A stretch of DNA of 64,000 nt from the NCBI RefSeq assembly GCF_009363895.1, contig NZ_CP045434.1:1922001-1986000 (forward strand), read 5' to 3'. This DNA is from Sphingomonas ginsengisoli An et al. 2013 (GTDB lineage: Bacteria; Pseudomonadota; Alphaproteobacteria; Sphingomonadales; Sphingomonadaceae). Of this stretch, positions 52,820-61,750 are shown piece after piece. A program made the translations under genes and the position numbers. The notes beneath the pieces were generated by a model. It was given only the letters and a program-made list of their open reading frames with translations, had not been told where the DNA came from and did not search any database. Position 1 is the stretch's first letter. Every line of letters starts with the position of its first letter.

Positions 52820-54306
52820 CCGATCGGCGGTCGGGCGATATCGAAGGCGACCGTCAGCCGCTCGCCGGCCCTGAACGGCCGGGTGCCGTGCCACATGGTC
52901 GAAGGGAATAGCACGAGCTGGCCGACGACCGGCTTGACCGACCGGAAGCCGGCGAGGTCGGGCAGCAGGACACGGTTTTCGCCGAACGCCAGCCACCCTT
53001 CCTCACGCGTGTCGTCGGCCTGCGGCAAGGCGACGTAGCAGGCTGAGCTCAGCCAGCCGTACGGATGGACGTGATCGACGTGGAAGCCGGCGTCGGACAG
53101 GCGCACCGACCACGATCCGCTGACCCGGATCGGCATGCGGGGGCCACCCAGTGTGGGATGGCCGGCAACCGGCGGCGGCAGCTGCGCGACGTGCGTTTGC
53201 ACGGCGTCGAGCAGCGCTGTGCGCAGACGGACGATTTCCGGTTCGGCGCGCGCGAGCAAATTGCCGTCGGTCTGGGTACCCCGACGCACCGACTGGTCGG
53301 GCAACTGCCCCGAGCGCTGGTGCAAGGCGCGGAGCATCGTCGCCAACGCCTCGATCTCCCCCGCCGTCAGCCCGAGGTCGTAGGTCCCAATCAAGCGGGG
53401 ATCGCCTTCGAGCCACTGCCAGCGCTCGTCGCCGGTAACCCGCCACAGCAGCGCCCGATAGGGCCACAGAACCGCATCGGCGCCATCGCCCGGTCGAGCT
53501 TCGGCGAGCACGGTCGCCTCTGCGAGCCGGCCGAGACGGATGAGGTTGCGCACACGCTGCACCATTCCATTCGCGACCGCATCGGCGGGCAGCCGGTCGA
53601 ACAGCCGCTGTGCCTCTGCCGCCCGGCCAAGCTCGCTCAGCGCGATCGCCTCGGCGCGGGCCCACTCGGTCGACGCACCGACGGCCGCCGTTGCCTGCGG
53701 GGCGAGTTCGAGCGTCTCCGCATGACGGCCCCCATCGAGCAGTAGCCGTAGCAACAGCCGCCACAGCGCGGGGTCCTTCGGAAAGCGCGTGAGCGCCTCG
53801 CGTACCGTCGCGGTCCCGTCGGTCCCACCGCCATTGGCGGCGGCCAGCCGTGCGAAGGCCGCATGCCCATCATGCCAGCCGGGATGGTCGCGAAGCAATT
53901 GCCGCAGGCCGCCCTCCGCCTCCGCGCCGCGTCCATTGTCCGCCACCGCCGAGGCGTGACCGACCAGCAGGCCGGCGTCGGTCGGCGCGAGGCTCAGCGC
54001 CCGTTGATACAAGTCCGCAGCCGGACGCCCCGCTTCGAGAGTAGCGAGCGCCAGCGCATGGGCGATCCGCACATCATCGGGGGCGAGGTCCGCCGCGGCG
54101 CCGAACGCTGCGACTGCGCCGTCGCTGTCGAGCAGCCCGCGCCGGGCGAGCCCAAGCAACTGCCACAGATGAGGGTCGCGCGCCGCCGCCACGGCGGGCT
54201 CAAGCAGGCGAACCATCGCTTCATAGTCGCCCCGGTCGAACGCCGTCGAAGCCGCCGCAAAAAGCCCGTTGTTCGCCACTGCTTCCCGATCCCACCGCCG
54301 CGCCAT
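52816..54306 (-). CDS. TPR-fused putative 2OG-Fe(II) oxygenase
   Basis: 496 residues. Residues about 15-250 are TPR-like helical repeats ([20 protein letters not shown] and similar units). The C-terminal about 110 residues form a 2OG-Fe(II) oxygenase domain: [16 protein letters not shown] (H-x-D or H-x-H-P ligands), MWHGTRPF (distal His) and ERLTVAFD (Arg for 2-oxoglutarate). This matches the 'putative 2OG-Fe(II) oxygenase' group found next to TonB receptors. It likely hydroxylates a protein or peptide side chain in the cytoplasm. No signal peptide. Divergent from the sulfotransferase gene. Confidence 0.85.
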   Translation of the reverse strand: MARRWDREAVANNGLFAAASTAFDRGDYEAMVRLLEPAVAAARDPHLWQLLGLARRGLLDSDGAVAAFGAAADLAPDDVRIAHALALATLEAGRPAADLYQRALSLAPTDAGLLVGHASAVADNGRGAEAEGGLRQLLRDHPGWHDGHAAFARLAAANGGGTDGTATVREALTRFPKDPALWRLLLRLLLDGGRHAETLELAPQATAAVGASTEWARAEAIALSELGRAAEAQRLFDRLPADAVANGMVQRVRNLIRLGRLAEATVLAEARPGDGADAVLWPYRALLWRVTGDERWQWLEGDPRLIGTYDLGLTAGEIEALATMLRALHQRSGQLPDQSVRRGTQTDGNLLARAEPEIVRLRTALLDAVQTHVAQLPPPVAGHPTLGGPRMPIRVSGSWSVRLSDAGFHVDHVHPYGWLSSACYVALPQADDTREEGWLAFGENRVLLPDLAGFRSVKPVVGQLVLFPSTMWHGTRPFRAGERLTVAFDIARPPIG

Positions 54307-54395
54307 ACGGTCGCTTCGATCCTATCCTAGCGACGCGCGCGGCGCGGGACAAAGCGGTCTTGGAGGGCGCGCCCAGTCGGGATAAGGCGCTGCGC

Positions 54396-55997
54396 ATGTC
54401 CGATGTGCTTGCTGAGATCGACCGTGCGCTCGATCGCGACGACCTGCCCGCCGCTGCCGCCCTCGCCTCGGGGGCGCTGGCAGATGGCGTCGAAGATCCA
54501 TTGGTGTTCAACCTCGTCGCCTGGCGCCACGAGGAGGACGGCCAACTCGCCGACGCCGAGCAGGTGATCCGCCGGGCGCTCGAGCGCTGGGCTGGCGATC
54601 CGTCGCTCCATCTCGCGCTCGGCGTGGTGCTCCGCAAGCAGGGCGGCCTGCGCCTCGCGGTGGAATGCTTCAACCGGGCCATCGAGCTCGACCCTGCTTA
54701 CGCCGCCGCCTGGTTCGAGCGCGGCGCCACCTTCGAGCGCGGCGGCGCGCTCAAGGACGCCGCCGACGATTTCGAACGCACGCTCCAGCTTGAGCCGAAC
54801 AACGCCGCGGCCCACGCCGCGCTCGCCGCCAGCCTGGCCCGTCGCGGCGAGCGCGAGGCGGCCGTGGCGCATGCCGAACAGGCACTCCGTTTCGATCCCG
54901 CCTCTGTCGCTGCACGCAACGCCCTCGGGCTCGTCGCGATCGAGGAGAAATGCTTCGACGAAGCGATCGCGGTGCTCGAGCCGGCTGTCGCCAGCGGACC
55001 CGCCGATGGCGAGATGCTGGTCAGCACCCGCACTTTACTTGGCGATGCCTATGAGGGTGTCGGCCGCTACGACGACGCCTACCAGGCCTATGCCGGAGCG
55101 CAGCGCCTGTTCCATGAGACCAACAGTGCGCGCCTTGGCGAAGGCCATGCCGAAGCGCTGCAGACGGCGCGGGCCATCGCCGCGGCGGTCGACGCGGTCG
55201 ATCCGGCGCCGTGGCGCGAAGGCCAGCTGCCCGCCGGGCCCGCGGCAACCCACGTCTTCCTGACCGGCTATCCGCGCTCGGGCACGACGCTGGTGGAGAA
55301 TATCCTTGCGACCCTACCCAACGCCGTGGCGATCGAGGAGCGCCGCACGCTCGGGATGATCGACCGCGACTATCTCCAATCGGCCGCCGATCTCGCCCGC
55401 TTCGCTACCCTGCCCGAGGCGGAGCTTGCGACACTTAACGGTGAATATTGGGAGCGCGCGAGCGAGGCCGCCGGCGAGCCGCTCGACGGCAAGCTGTTCG
55501 TCGACATGGACCCATTCAAGGGGTTGCGGCTGCCGATCATCGCGCGGCTGTTCCCCCACGCCAAGACCATCCTGATGCGCCGCGATCCGCGCGACGTGGT
55601 GTGGAGCTGTTTCCACACCAGCTTCGCCTTCAATGCCGGAACGATGGCCTTCGCGACGCTCGAAAGCACCGCGCTTCATTATGCGCTGACCCAGCAGGTG
55701 ATCGCTCGCTCGCTAGAGGTCTTTCCGATCGACGCCTTCGAGCTTCGCTACGAAGCGCTGGTCGGCGACTTCGACGCGACCACCAAGGCGCTGTGTGCCT
55801 TCCTCGGGGTCGAATGGAGCGACGAATTGCGCCGGTTCGACCGGACCGCGACCCGGCGCGGCGTGTCCACCGCGAGCACGACCCAGGTCAGGCGCGGGCT
55901 CTACGACGGCTCAGGCGGCTGGCGTCGCTACGAGCGCTACCTGGCGGAGGTCGAACCGATCCTCCGCCCCTGGATCGAGAAGCTCGGCTACGCTTGA
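54396..55997 (+). CDS. TPR-fused sulfotransferase
   Basis: 533 residues. Residues about 1-260 are TPR units (RLAVECFNRAIELDPAYAAA, DDAYQAYAGAQRLFHET). The C-terminal about 250 residues hold a sulfotransferase domain: VFLTGYPRSGTTLVENILAT is the 5'-phosphosulfate loop for PAPS, and MRRDPRDVVWSCFHTSF the 3'-phosphate site. It should transfer sulfate from PAPS to a hydroxyl, perhaps tyrosine or a hydroxylated residue, as in tyrosylprotein sulfotransferases. ATG 54396 was chosen (AAGG 8 bases upstream). No membrane span or signal peptide. Part of the receptor-linked cluster. Confidence 0.87.
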   Translation: MSDVLAEIDRALDRDDLPAAAALASGALADGVEDPLVFNLVAWRHEEDGQLADAEQVIRRALERWAGDPSLHLALGVVLRKQGGLRLAVECFNRAIELDPAYAAAWFERGATFERGGALKDAADDFERTLQLEPNNAAAHAALAASLARRGEREAAVAHAEQALRFDPASVAARNALGLVAIEEKCFDEAIAVLEPAVASGPADGEMLVSTRTLLGDAYEGVGRYDDAYQAYAGAQRLFHETNSARLGEGHAEALQTARAIAAAVDAVDPAPWREGQLPAGPAATHVFLTGYPRSGTTLVENILATLPNAVAIEERRTLGMIDRDYLQSAADLARFATLPEAELATLNGEYWERASEAAGEPLDGKLFVDMDPFKGLRLPIIARLFPHAKTILMRRDPRDVVWSCFHTSFAFNAGTMAFATLESTALHYALTQQVIARSLEVFPIDAFELRYEALVGDFDATTKALCAFLGVEWSDELRRFDRTATRRGVSTASTTQVRRGLYDGSGGWRRYERYLAEVEPILRPWIEKLGYA

Positions 55998-55999
55998 GC

Positions 56000-56299
56000 T
56001 CAGCGCCCGTTGGGCGAGCTGTTGTAAGTGGTCTGATGCTCGATCCACTGACCGCTGCGGAACGCCTTATCGCGCCACTGCGAGACCGTCATGCAGGTCT
56101 TCTTCTTGGCGATCAGCGAGCCCGTCTCGGCATCTTCCTCACAGACGATGCGGTCGCCCGGGTTTGGCTTGCCGCTAGTCGCCTGGGTCGGAGCCGGGGC
56201 CGCCTGCGGGGCGGGAACCGGAGCCGGGTCGGCGGCGAACGCGCTGGCCGAGGTGGCGACGAGCAAGGCGGCCAGACCGCCGATCATACCAGAATTCAT
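56000..56299 (-). CDS. small secreted two-cysteine protein (99 aa)
   Basis: Signal peptide (MIGGLAALLVATSASAFA), a Pro/Ala linker (PVPAPQAAPAP), then a compact part with DRIVCEEDAETGSLIAKKKT and CMTVSQWRD: two cysteines 15 residues apart, probably a disulfide. I recall this C-x15-C ... M/W-R-D layout in small sphingomonad secreted proteins of unknown function. GGAG lies 7 bases before ATG 56299 (another ATG at 56302 is possible). It lies between sulfotransferase and hydroxylase genes, on the hydroxylase strand. Confidence 0.7.
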   Translation of the reverse strand: MNSGMIGGLAALLVATSASAFAADPAPVPAPQAAPAPTQATSGKPNPGDRIVCEEDAETGSLIAKKKTCMTVSQWRDKAFRSGQWIEHQTTYNSSPNGR

Positions 56300-56388
56300 C
56301 ATCACGCTCCTGCTAAGCTGCTGAATTGTCGGATTCGGCCAATAAACCAACGCGATGCCGACAACAAGCTACGCTCGGAGCACTGCGC

Positions 56389-57537
56389 TTAGAGGTCACC
56401 GAGGGGGCGGTCGGCTTCCGCCTGGGCCTGCATGAGATCGCAGACGATTGCTCGGTCCTGCCCGTCGAGTTCGGGCCGCCACAAGTCGCCGATCAGAACG
56501 ACCCGCAGCTCGTCGCTGTCGTTCCACGCCTCATGCTCAATCGTGTCGTCAAAAATCCACGGCTCGCCCACCCGCCACTCGCGAATGTCGCCACCGACCC
56601 GGAAACGGCAGTGTGGCGGGACGATGAGCGGGAGGTGGCAGACTACACGGAAGTTGGCGACGCCGTGATGCGGTGGGATGTGCGTGTGCGGCGCCAAGAG
56701 GGAAAACATCAGGTTGGGACCGAGCCCGGGGATGTTGGCCTGTTCCTCACCAGCGAAAGCGGCCAGCGTCTGCGGGCAGAGCGCGGCATTGACCGGATCG
56801 GGTTCACCGTAGCGCAGCAGATGGAAGGCGTTCCAGGCGGTGGAGCGGTTGAGTTCGGCCCATTGCCCCACCGGCTGACCGGGCGCGAAATCGACATAGG
56901 GCCGCTGCCGATCGGCGTGGGTAGCGGCGAGCACCGCAAACTCCTCGGCGATGGCCGGGGTGGCATCGCTCAGCCGCGCGCGAAGTTCGAGGTAGGCGTC
57001 GTCGAAAAACTCGACGTCGGCCAGCCCGGGGTATCGATAGTGCGTTGGCTCCTGATGATAAGCGGGACGGCGATCGAGGACGTGTTCGACGAAGCGCCGC
57101 GCGCGCCGCTGATGCGCGGCATCGAGCCCGGCGACCGTCGTCAGCCGCTCCTCGACCCCTCGGCGGTGGTCGGCGACGAACGCGCGCGCGCGCTCGACCT
57201 GCTGCATCACCGGCGGCGGCAATGCCGGCTGCGCCTCGGCATGGAAGAGCACGGCGCGATAGACCTCGGCCGCGCGGCTCGCTTCGCCCAGCTGCTCGTG
57301 CAGATTTCCCTTGATCAGCAGGGCCATGAAATCATTGGGGACGGCGTCGAGCGCGGCATTGGCCGCCGCGAGCGCTCCGCGTCGCTCGCCCGCCCGCCGT
57401 CGCAACGCCGCGAGCTTCATCCAGCCGGCATAGTCTCCCGGCGCGGCGGCGACGCCCGCCTCGAGCGCTCGGGTCGCGGCCACAACATCTCCGCGCGCCA
57501 GGGCGCTATCGGCATCGCGGTGAAAGTCGGCCTCCAT
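56389..57537 (-). CDS. TPR-fused aspartyl/asparaginyl beta-hydroxylase-type oxygenase
   Basis: 382 residues. Residues about 1-120 are TPR-like repeats. The C-terminal domain is an AspH-type 2OG/Fe oxygenase: IPPHHGVANFRVVCHLPLIV holds the first Fe-binding His, WRVGEPWIFDDTIEHEAWN the second, and LRVVLIGDLW the 2-oxoglutarate Arg strand. AspH enzymes hydroxylate Asp/Asn in protein domains. No signal peptide, so it acts in the cytoplasm. The gene ends 86 bases before the small secreted protein gene and begins just after the TonB receptor's terminator. Confidence 0.88.
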   Translation of the reverse strand: MEADFHRDADSALARGDVVAATRALEAGVAAAPGDYAGWMKLAALRRRAGERRGALAAANAALDAVPNDFMALLIKGNLHEQLGEASRAAEVYRAVLFHAEAQPALPPPVMQQVERARAFVADHRRGVEERLTTVAGLDAAHQRRARRFVEHVLDRRPAYHQEPTHYRYPGLADVEFFDDAYLELRARLSDATPAIAEEFAVLAATHADRQRPYVDFAPGQPVGQWAELNRSTAWNAFHLLRYGEPDPVNAALCPQTLAAFAGEEQANIPGLGPNLMFSLLAPHTHIPPHHGVANFRVVCHLPLIVPPHCRFRVGGDIREWRVGEPWIFDDTIEHEAWNDSDELRVVLIGDLWRPELDGQDRAIVCDLMQAQAEADRPLGDL

Positions 57538-57555
57538 CGACGGCTCTCCAGATGC

Positions 57556-57590
57556 AAGAAGGGCGGGACTTCCCGAGAGAAGCCCCGCCC
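57556..57590 (-). terminator. intrinsic terminator of the TonB-dependent receptor gene
   Basis: On the minus strand GGGCGGGGCTTC (57590-57579) pairs with GAAGTCCCGCCC (57572-57561): 12 pairs including one G-T, with TCTCGG as loop. TTCTT follows. It lies 24 bases after the receptor stop and before the hydroxylase gene. Confidence 0.75.
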
Positions 57591-57613
57591 CACTTAACGG
57601 TTCTAGGCTGGAA

Positions 57614-60600
57614 CTAGAAGTTTAGCTGGACCGCCGCGTAGATGTAACGACCCAGCGAGTCGTAAACCTGCGCGTAGGTGTTCGAACCGTTGTTCGAGTA
57701 GTTCGAGTCCAGCACCGGCGGCGCCTTGTCGAGGATGTTCTGCGCACCGATGCGGAAGGTGTACTTGTCGCTGATGCGCGCAACGAGCGTCAGGTCGAAG
57801 TAGCTCTGCGAACCGATGTGAGCGACCGCACGGTTGATGCAGCCGTTCGGATCAGCCGCGCCGCTCGACGGGCACTCGCTGACGCCATCGATCTTGATCG
57901 CGTCGTTGGTGACCTTGCCGAAGTAGCGCCACGCACCGGTGATGCCGAGTTCCGGGGTGAGCTGGTAGGTCACCCGGAGCTTGCTGCGCCACTTGGGCAG
58001 CGGCGTACCGCAGTAGTTGAAGCCGTACGCACCGGCGCAGCTCAGCTTGTCACCACCCGGAACGGGGGTGATGTCGAACCGGTCGAGATAGGTCCCGACG
58101 AGGTCGAAGCTGATCGACTGACGGCCCCAGGTGTTAACCCGGTAGAGCGCCGTGACGTCGATGCCGCGGGTCTTTTCCGAACCCAGGTTGAGGGTCGGAT
58201 TGGCCACGAAGCTCGGCCCGGTGAACAGCGAGCCGTCCGACGAGCGGTTGATGAAGCTGCAGAGCGAGGTGTTGCCCGCGATGCACTGGTTGATCACGAA
58301 CTGCGGACCCGGAGCCGAGATCAAGCCCTTCACCTTGATGCTGAAGGCGTCGGCCGTCAGCGTCAGGTTGCGGATCGGGTTGACGACGACACCGGCGGTG
58401 ATCGTGTCGCTCTTCTCCGGCTTCAGGTTGATGTTGCCGACCGTGCGCTGGTTGTACTGGTTCGCCGGGTTCGTATCGATGTTCCCGTACTGAGCCGCGG
58501 TCACGCCGGTGAGGGCGCACTGCGCAGCCGTGGCGCTCGGCGAGGTGCCGGCGCAGGGATCGTTACCCGCGAAGAGGCCGACCGTCGGCGCCGAGAAGAG
58601 CTCCAGCGTGTTCGGCGCACGGACCGCGCGGTTGTAACCGGCACGGAAGCGCAGCTGCTTCACCGGGGCGTACTCGATCTGCGCCTTGTAGGTGTGGGTC
58701 GAGCCCTGGATGCTGTACTTCGAGTAACGGTAACCACCGATCAGGCCGAGAGTCTCGAACCCGGGCTTGTTGTTGACGATCGGCAGCGAGACTTCGGTGA
58801 AGACTTCCTTCACGTCGTAGCCACCCGCGACGTTCGGCACACCGAACGGCGTTCCCTGGCCGGCAAGGTCGCCCGTCAGGAACTCGATGTCGCGGTTGAG
58901 CTCGATCTTCTCCTTGCGATACTCGCCGCCGACGACGACCTGCGCGCCGCCCGAAGCCCAGGGCGACTGGAAGCCGTAGCGGCCGAGGTCCGCCGAGATG
59001 ACGCCGCTGGCGACATATTCGGTGTTGCTGCCGCTCTGGAAGCCAGGGGTCTGGAGGTAGTTGAGCGCGGCCTGGGTCACACCCGCGGCCGTGGTCGCCT
59101 GAACCGTCGTCGTCCCGGTGAAGATGTTGTACGGGACGCAGTTCGGGTCGGTGCCATCGACCACCGACTGGCAGGTCGCGACGCCGTTGACGTTCACGAC
59201 GTTCAGCGCGCGGTTCAGGCGAATGCGCGAGAAGTCGTTGAAGTAGGTCTCGGTCAGCAGCGCTTTCCAGAACGACCCGTAGACGTCGTAGTTGATGCCC
59301 GGGGCGATTTCGCCCTTGGCGCCGACCACGGCGCGATAGTCGGTGTGACGCAGGTCATCGACACGACCGCCGCCCTCGACGTTACGACGGCCGATATAGA
59401 CCGACTGGATGGTCGCCGTGCCCGCATTCGCGCCGCACAGCTGAGTGGCCTGGGCCGAGGTCAGGAACGGGTTGTTGCAGTTGACGGCGAAGTCGGTGCC
59501 GTAGAACGCACCCGACGGCGCGATCTGCGCCCTCGTGTGGTCGTCCATGAACATGAATTCCATGTACGGCTTGAACGCGTCGCTCACGTCATAGTTGGCG
59601 AACACGCCCGCGGTGATGCGGGTGTCCGGACGCTGGAAGTAGTTGTACGGGTTGAAGTTGAACCCGTCGCGAGCGCCCGAGTAGATGCCGAAGCCGCCCG
59701 GAGTGCCGCGCGGCGCCGCCGGGTTGGCGGTGTAGCTGCTGCCCGTCGCGCTGTAGATCGGCTGCCCGTTGGCGGGGTTGGTGCCGGTCTGGACGGTACG
59801 ACGGAAACGACCGAAGGCCGAGGTCGAGGAGCCGCCGCAGGTGTAGTACGGGCTGCCGCTCGAGGTGCCGGCCGAATAACCGCAATAGCTGAAGTCGCGG
59901 TCGCCCTGGGTGACGGCGTTGACCTTGCGCCAGCCAGCATAGCCGACCACGTGACCGCGACCGTCGCCGGTGCCGGCGCCGAGCGTCAGGGTGACGTTCT
60001 GGATCGCGCCGTTGGTCGACATGCCCTGCGGCAGACGATAGCCGCGCGCATTATTGGCGCCGAGGTAGTTCGCCTCACGATAGTCGTTGGTGTGGTTGTA
60101 GACCGACGTCTGCGCGTCGAGCTGCACACCCTCGAAGTTCGTGTTGAGGATGAAGTTGACGACGCCCGCGAGCGCGTCCGAACCGTAGGTCGCCGAGGCG
60201 CCGCCGGTCAGCACGTCGACGCGCTTGATCAGCGCGCCCGGGATGAAGTTCAAGTCGGACGCGATGTCGGTCGGATCGCCGGCGCCGAGGCGGCGGCCAT
60301 TGATCAGCACCAGGGTGCGGCTCGGCCCGAGGTCGCGAAGGTCGACGGTGGCGATACCCGAGGCGCCGTTGGAGTCGGTCGAACCTTCGTTCGCGAACAC
60401 CTGCGGCAGCGAGTTGACGAGGTCCTCGACGCGGGCGTTGCCCTGGTTGCGGACTTCGGCGGCGGTGACGACCGTGATCGGGGTGACCGAGGTCAGGTTC
60501 GGATTGGTGATGCGCGAACCGGTCACAACCACTTCGCCAGTGTTGTCGGTGGCCGGCGCGACCGCGGTGCTCGGCGCGGTGCCGGGGGTGGCGATGGTCG

Positions 60601-60784
60601 GGTTGGTGCTCTGGCCCGGCTCAGCCTGGGCGGCCGGCGTGCTCGAGCTGTTCTGCGGCGGCAGTGTGGACTGCGCGTCCTGCGGCGGCGGCGCGGTCTG
60701 CGCCATGGCAGGCGCAGCGATCAGCGCGGTGCCGGCGACGATGGTCGTCGCGAGCAGGCGGTCGCGAAAACGAAGAGTTGGCAT
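57614..60784 (-). CDS. TonB-dependent outer-membrane receptor with seven cysteine pairs
   Basis: 1056 residues. Signal peptide (LLATTIVAGTALIAAPAMAQ), a Pro/Thr/Gln-rich linker, a TonB-box-like GEVVVTGSRI, a plug domain (VEDLVNSLPQVFANEG, GRRLGAGDPTDIASDL, ASATYGSDALAGVVNF) and a 22-strand-type barrel ending in aromatic YAAVQLNF. It imports a substrate across the outer membrane with TonB energy; the substrate is unknown. Seven close cysteine pairs lie in the barrel part, with 14, 13, 10, 11, 7, 8 and 10 residues between partners, as in disulfide-bonded surface loops. AAGGGG 9 bases before ATG 60784. It closes the cluster with the TPR-fused enzymes. Confidence 0.95.
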   Translation of the reverse strand: MPTLRFRDRLLATTIVAGTALIAAPAMAQTAPPPQDAQSTLPPQNSSSTPAAQAEPGQSTNPTIATPGTAPSTAVAPATDNTGEVVVTGSRITNPNLTSVTPITVVTAAEVRNQGNARVEDLVNSLPQVFANEGSTDSNGASGIATVDLRDLGPSRTLVLINGRRLGAGDPTDIASDLNFIPGALIKRVDVLTGGASATYGSDALAGVVNFILNTNFEGVQLDAQTSVYNHTNDYREANYLGANNARGYRLPQGMSTNGAIQNVTLTLGAGTGDGRGHVVGYAGWRKVNAVTQGDRDFSYCGYSAGTSSGSPYYTCGGSSTSAFGRFRRTVQTGTNPANGQPIYSATGSSYTANPAAPRGTPGGFGIYSGARDGFNFNPYNYFQRPDTRITAGVFANYDVSDAFKPYMEFMFMDDHTRAQIAPSGAFYGTDFAVNCNNPFLTSAQATQLCGANAGTATIQSVYIGRRNVEGGGRVDDLRHTDYRAVVGAKGEIAPGINYDVYGSFWKALLTETYFNDFSRIRLNRALNVVNVNGVATCQSVVDGTDPNCVPYNIFTGTTTVQATTAAGVTQAALNYLQTPGFQSGSNTEYVASGVISADLGRYGFQSPWASGGAQVVVGGEYRKEKIELNRDIEFLTGDLAGQGTPFGVPNVAGGYDVKEVFTEVSLPIVNNKPGFETLGLIGGYRYSKYSIQGSTHTYKAQIEYAPVKQLRFRAGYNRAVRAPNTLELFSAPTVGLFAGNDPCAGTSPSATAAQCALTGVTAAQYGNIDTNPANQYNQRTVGNINLKPEKSDTITAGVVVNPIRNLTLTADAFSIKVKGLISAPGPQFVINQCIAGNTSLCSFINRSSDGSLFTGPSFVANPTLNLGSEKTRGIDVTALYRVNTWGRQSISFDLVGTYLDRFDITPVPGGDKLSCAGAYGFNYCGTPLPKWRSKLRVTYQLTPELGITGAWRYFGKVTNDAIKIDGVSECPSSGAADPNGCINRAVAHIGSQSYFDLTLVARISDKYTFRIGAQNILDKAPPVLDSNYSNNGSNTYAQVYDSLGRYIYAAVQLNF

Positions 60785-61008
60785 CGTTATAATCCCCTTA
60801 GACACTCTAGGCGGCCATCCCCTGCATGCAGGACGAGCGACCAAACCGGGCCGTGCCTACGCTTGAGCCAAAGCTTGCGGCAAGCGGTTATGGCGCGTTG
60901 GCGACAATCGGAACCGACCCTGTAGCAATTCGGCCACAGGCCCGTAACGGTCGTCATGGACTTGGGAGGCAATGCGGGCCTAACGTCGTCATGGCAAAAG
61001 GGGACATC

Positions 61009-61530
61009 ATGCGGATCACGGTGACACTGGCTCTGCTGGCACTTTCCTGCGGCTCGGCGGCGATGGCGAAGGACGCTCCGGCGGAGTCGTCGGCCCTGCG
61101 CGGCCTCGCGCGGTGCAAGGCGATCGGCGACAGCGCCGCGCGGCTCGCCTGCTTCGACCAGGAGGCAGCGACGCTGCTGGCGGCCGAGCAGAGATCCGAC
61201 ATCGTGATCGTCGCGCGCGAGCAGGTCGAGCGTAACCGCCGCGCGATGTTCGGCTTCAACATGCCCGACGTCGGGGTCCTGCGCGACCACGGCGGCAAGG
61301 TCGAAACGCTCGACCAGGTCGAGGGCGTGCTCGCCGAGGCCAGCGCGGATGCGAGCGGGCAGTGGGTGTTCACGCTGCGCGACGGCAGCGTGTGGGAGCA
61401 GACCGACATGAACCCCCAAACCTGGTCGCCGCGCGCCGGCGATCCGGTACTGATCAAGCGCGCCGGGTTGGGCGGGTTCCGACTCAGTGTCGCCAAGGCG
61501 CCCGGAGTCCGGGTCCGCCGCGTCCGTTAG
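61009..61530 (+). CDS. secreted hypothetical protein (173 aa)
   Basis: Signal peptide (MRITVTLALLALSCGSAAMA), then a charged helical segment (RCKAIGDSAARLACFDQEAA) with two cysteines and a C-terminal beta part (WVFTLRDGSVWEQTDM, GDPVLIKRAGLGGFRLSV). The R-C-x-A-I-x2-x2-x-R-L-A-C-F-D pattern is common in sphingomonad secreted proteins of unknown role. AAGGGG 5 bases before ATG 61009 decides the start. Divergent from the TonB receptor; the 224-base gap holds promoters for both but none is recognised with certainty. Confidence 0.75.
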   Translation: MRITVTLALLALSCGSAAMAKDAPAESSALRGLARCKAIGDSAARLACFDQEAATLLAAEQRSDIVIVAREQVERNRRAMFGFNMPDVGVLRDHGGKVETLDQVEGVLAEASADASGQWVFTLRDGSVWEQTDMNPQTWSPRAGDPVLIKRAGLGGFRLSVAKAPGVRVRRVR

Positions 61531-61531
61531 G

Positions 61532-61741
61532 CTAGCGCGACCGAGCCTTCTCGTCGGCGGCAAGACTGGTGGCGGCGTCGGCATAGGCTTCCTGGCGCGC
61601 GACGCTCCAGTACCGCAGATGATCGAGCGGGATGCGCGCGCCGGTCACCGCGCATTTCACATGGTCGCCGTCGCTGAGAACGCGGAAGGTGCCGGCGAGA
61701 TAGTGGATGCGCGCCTCGCGGCCGCCGCCTTGCATGAGCAT
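61532..61741 (-). CDS. DUF2093 domain protein (69 aa)
   Basis: A short domain with ARIHYLAGTFRVLSDGDHVK and CAVTGARIPLDHLRYWSVAR, the DUF2093 signature found in alphaproteobacteria. The function is unknown; a single Cys in CAVTG is present. ATG 61741 is preceded by the xseA stop 10 bases away on the same strand, and the 3' end is adjacent to the convergent secreted protein gene. Confidence 0.9.
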   Translation of the reverse strand: MLMQGGGREARIHYLAGTFRVLSDGDHVKCAVTGARIPLDHLRYWSVARQEAYADAATSLAADEKARSR

Positions 61742-61750
61742 CGTCGAGTC

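Noticed and set aside
50183..52996. 937-codon open frame opposite clpB
   Set aside because: Low-complexity Gly/Arg/Leu composition and complete overlap with ClpB; a composition artefact.
57818..60925. 1035-codon open frame on the plus strand opposite the TonB-dependent receptor
   Set aside because: It is antisense to a clear receptor, has Arg/Val/Asp-biased composition without any domain, and arises from codon bias in GC-rich DNA.
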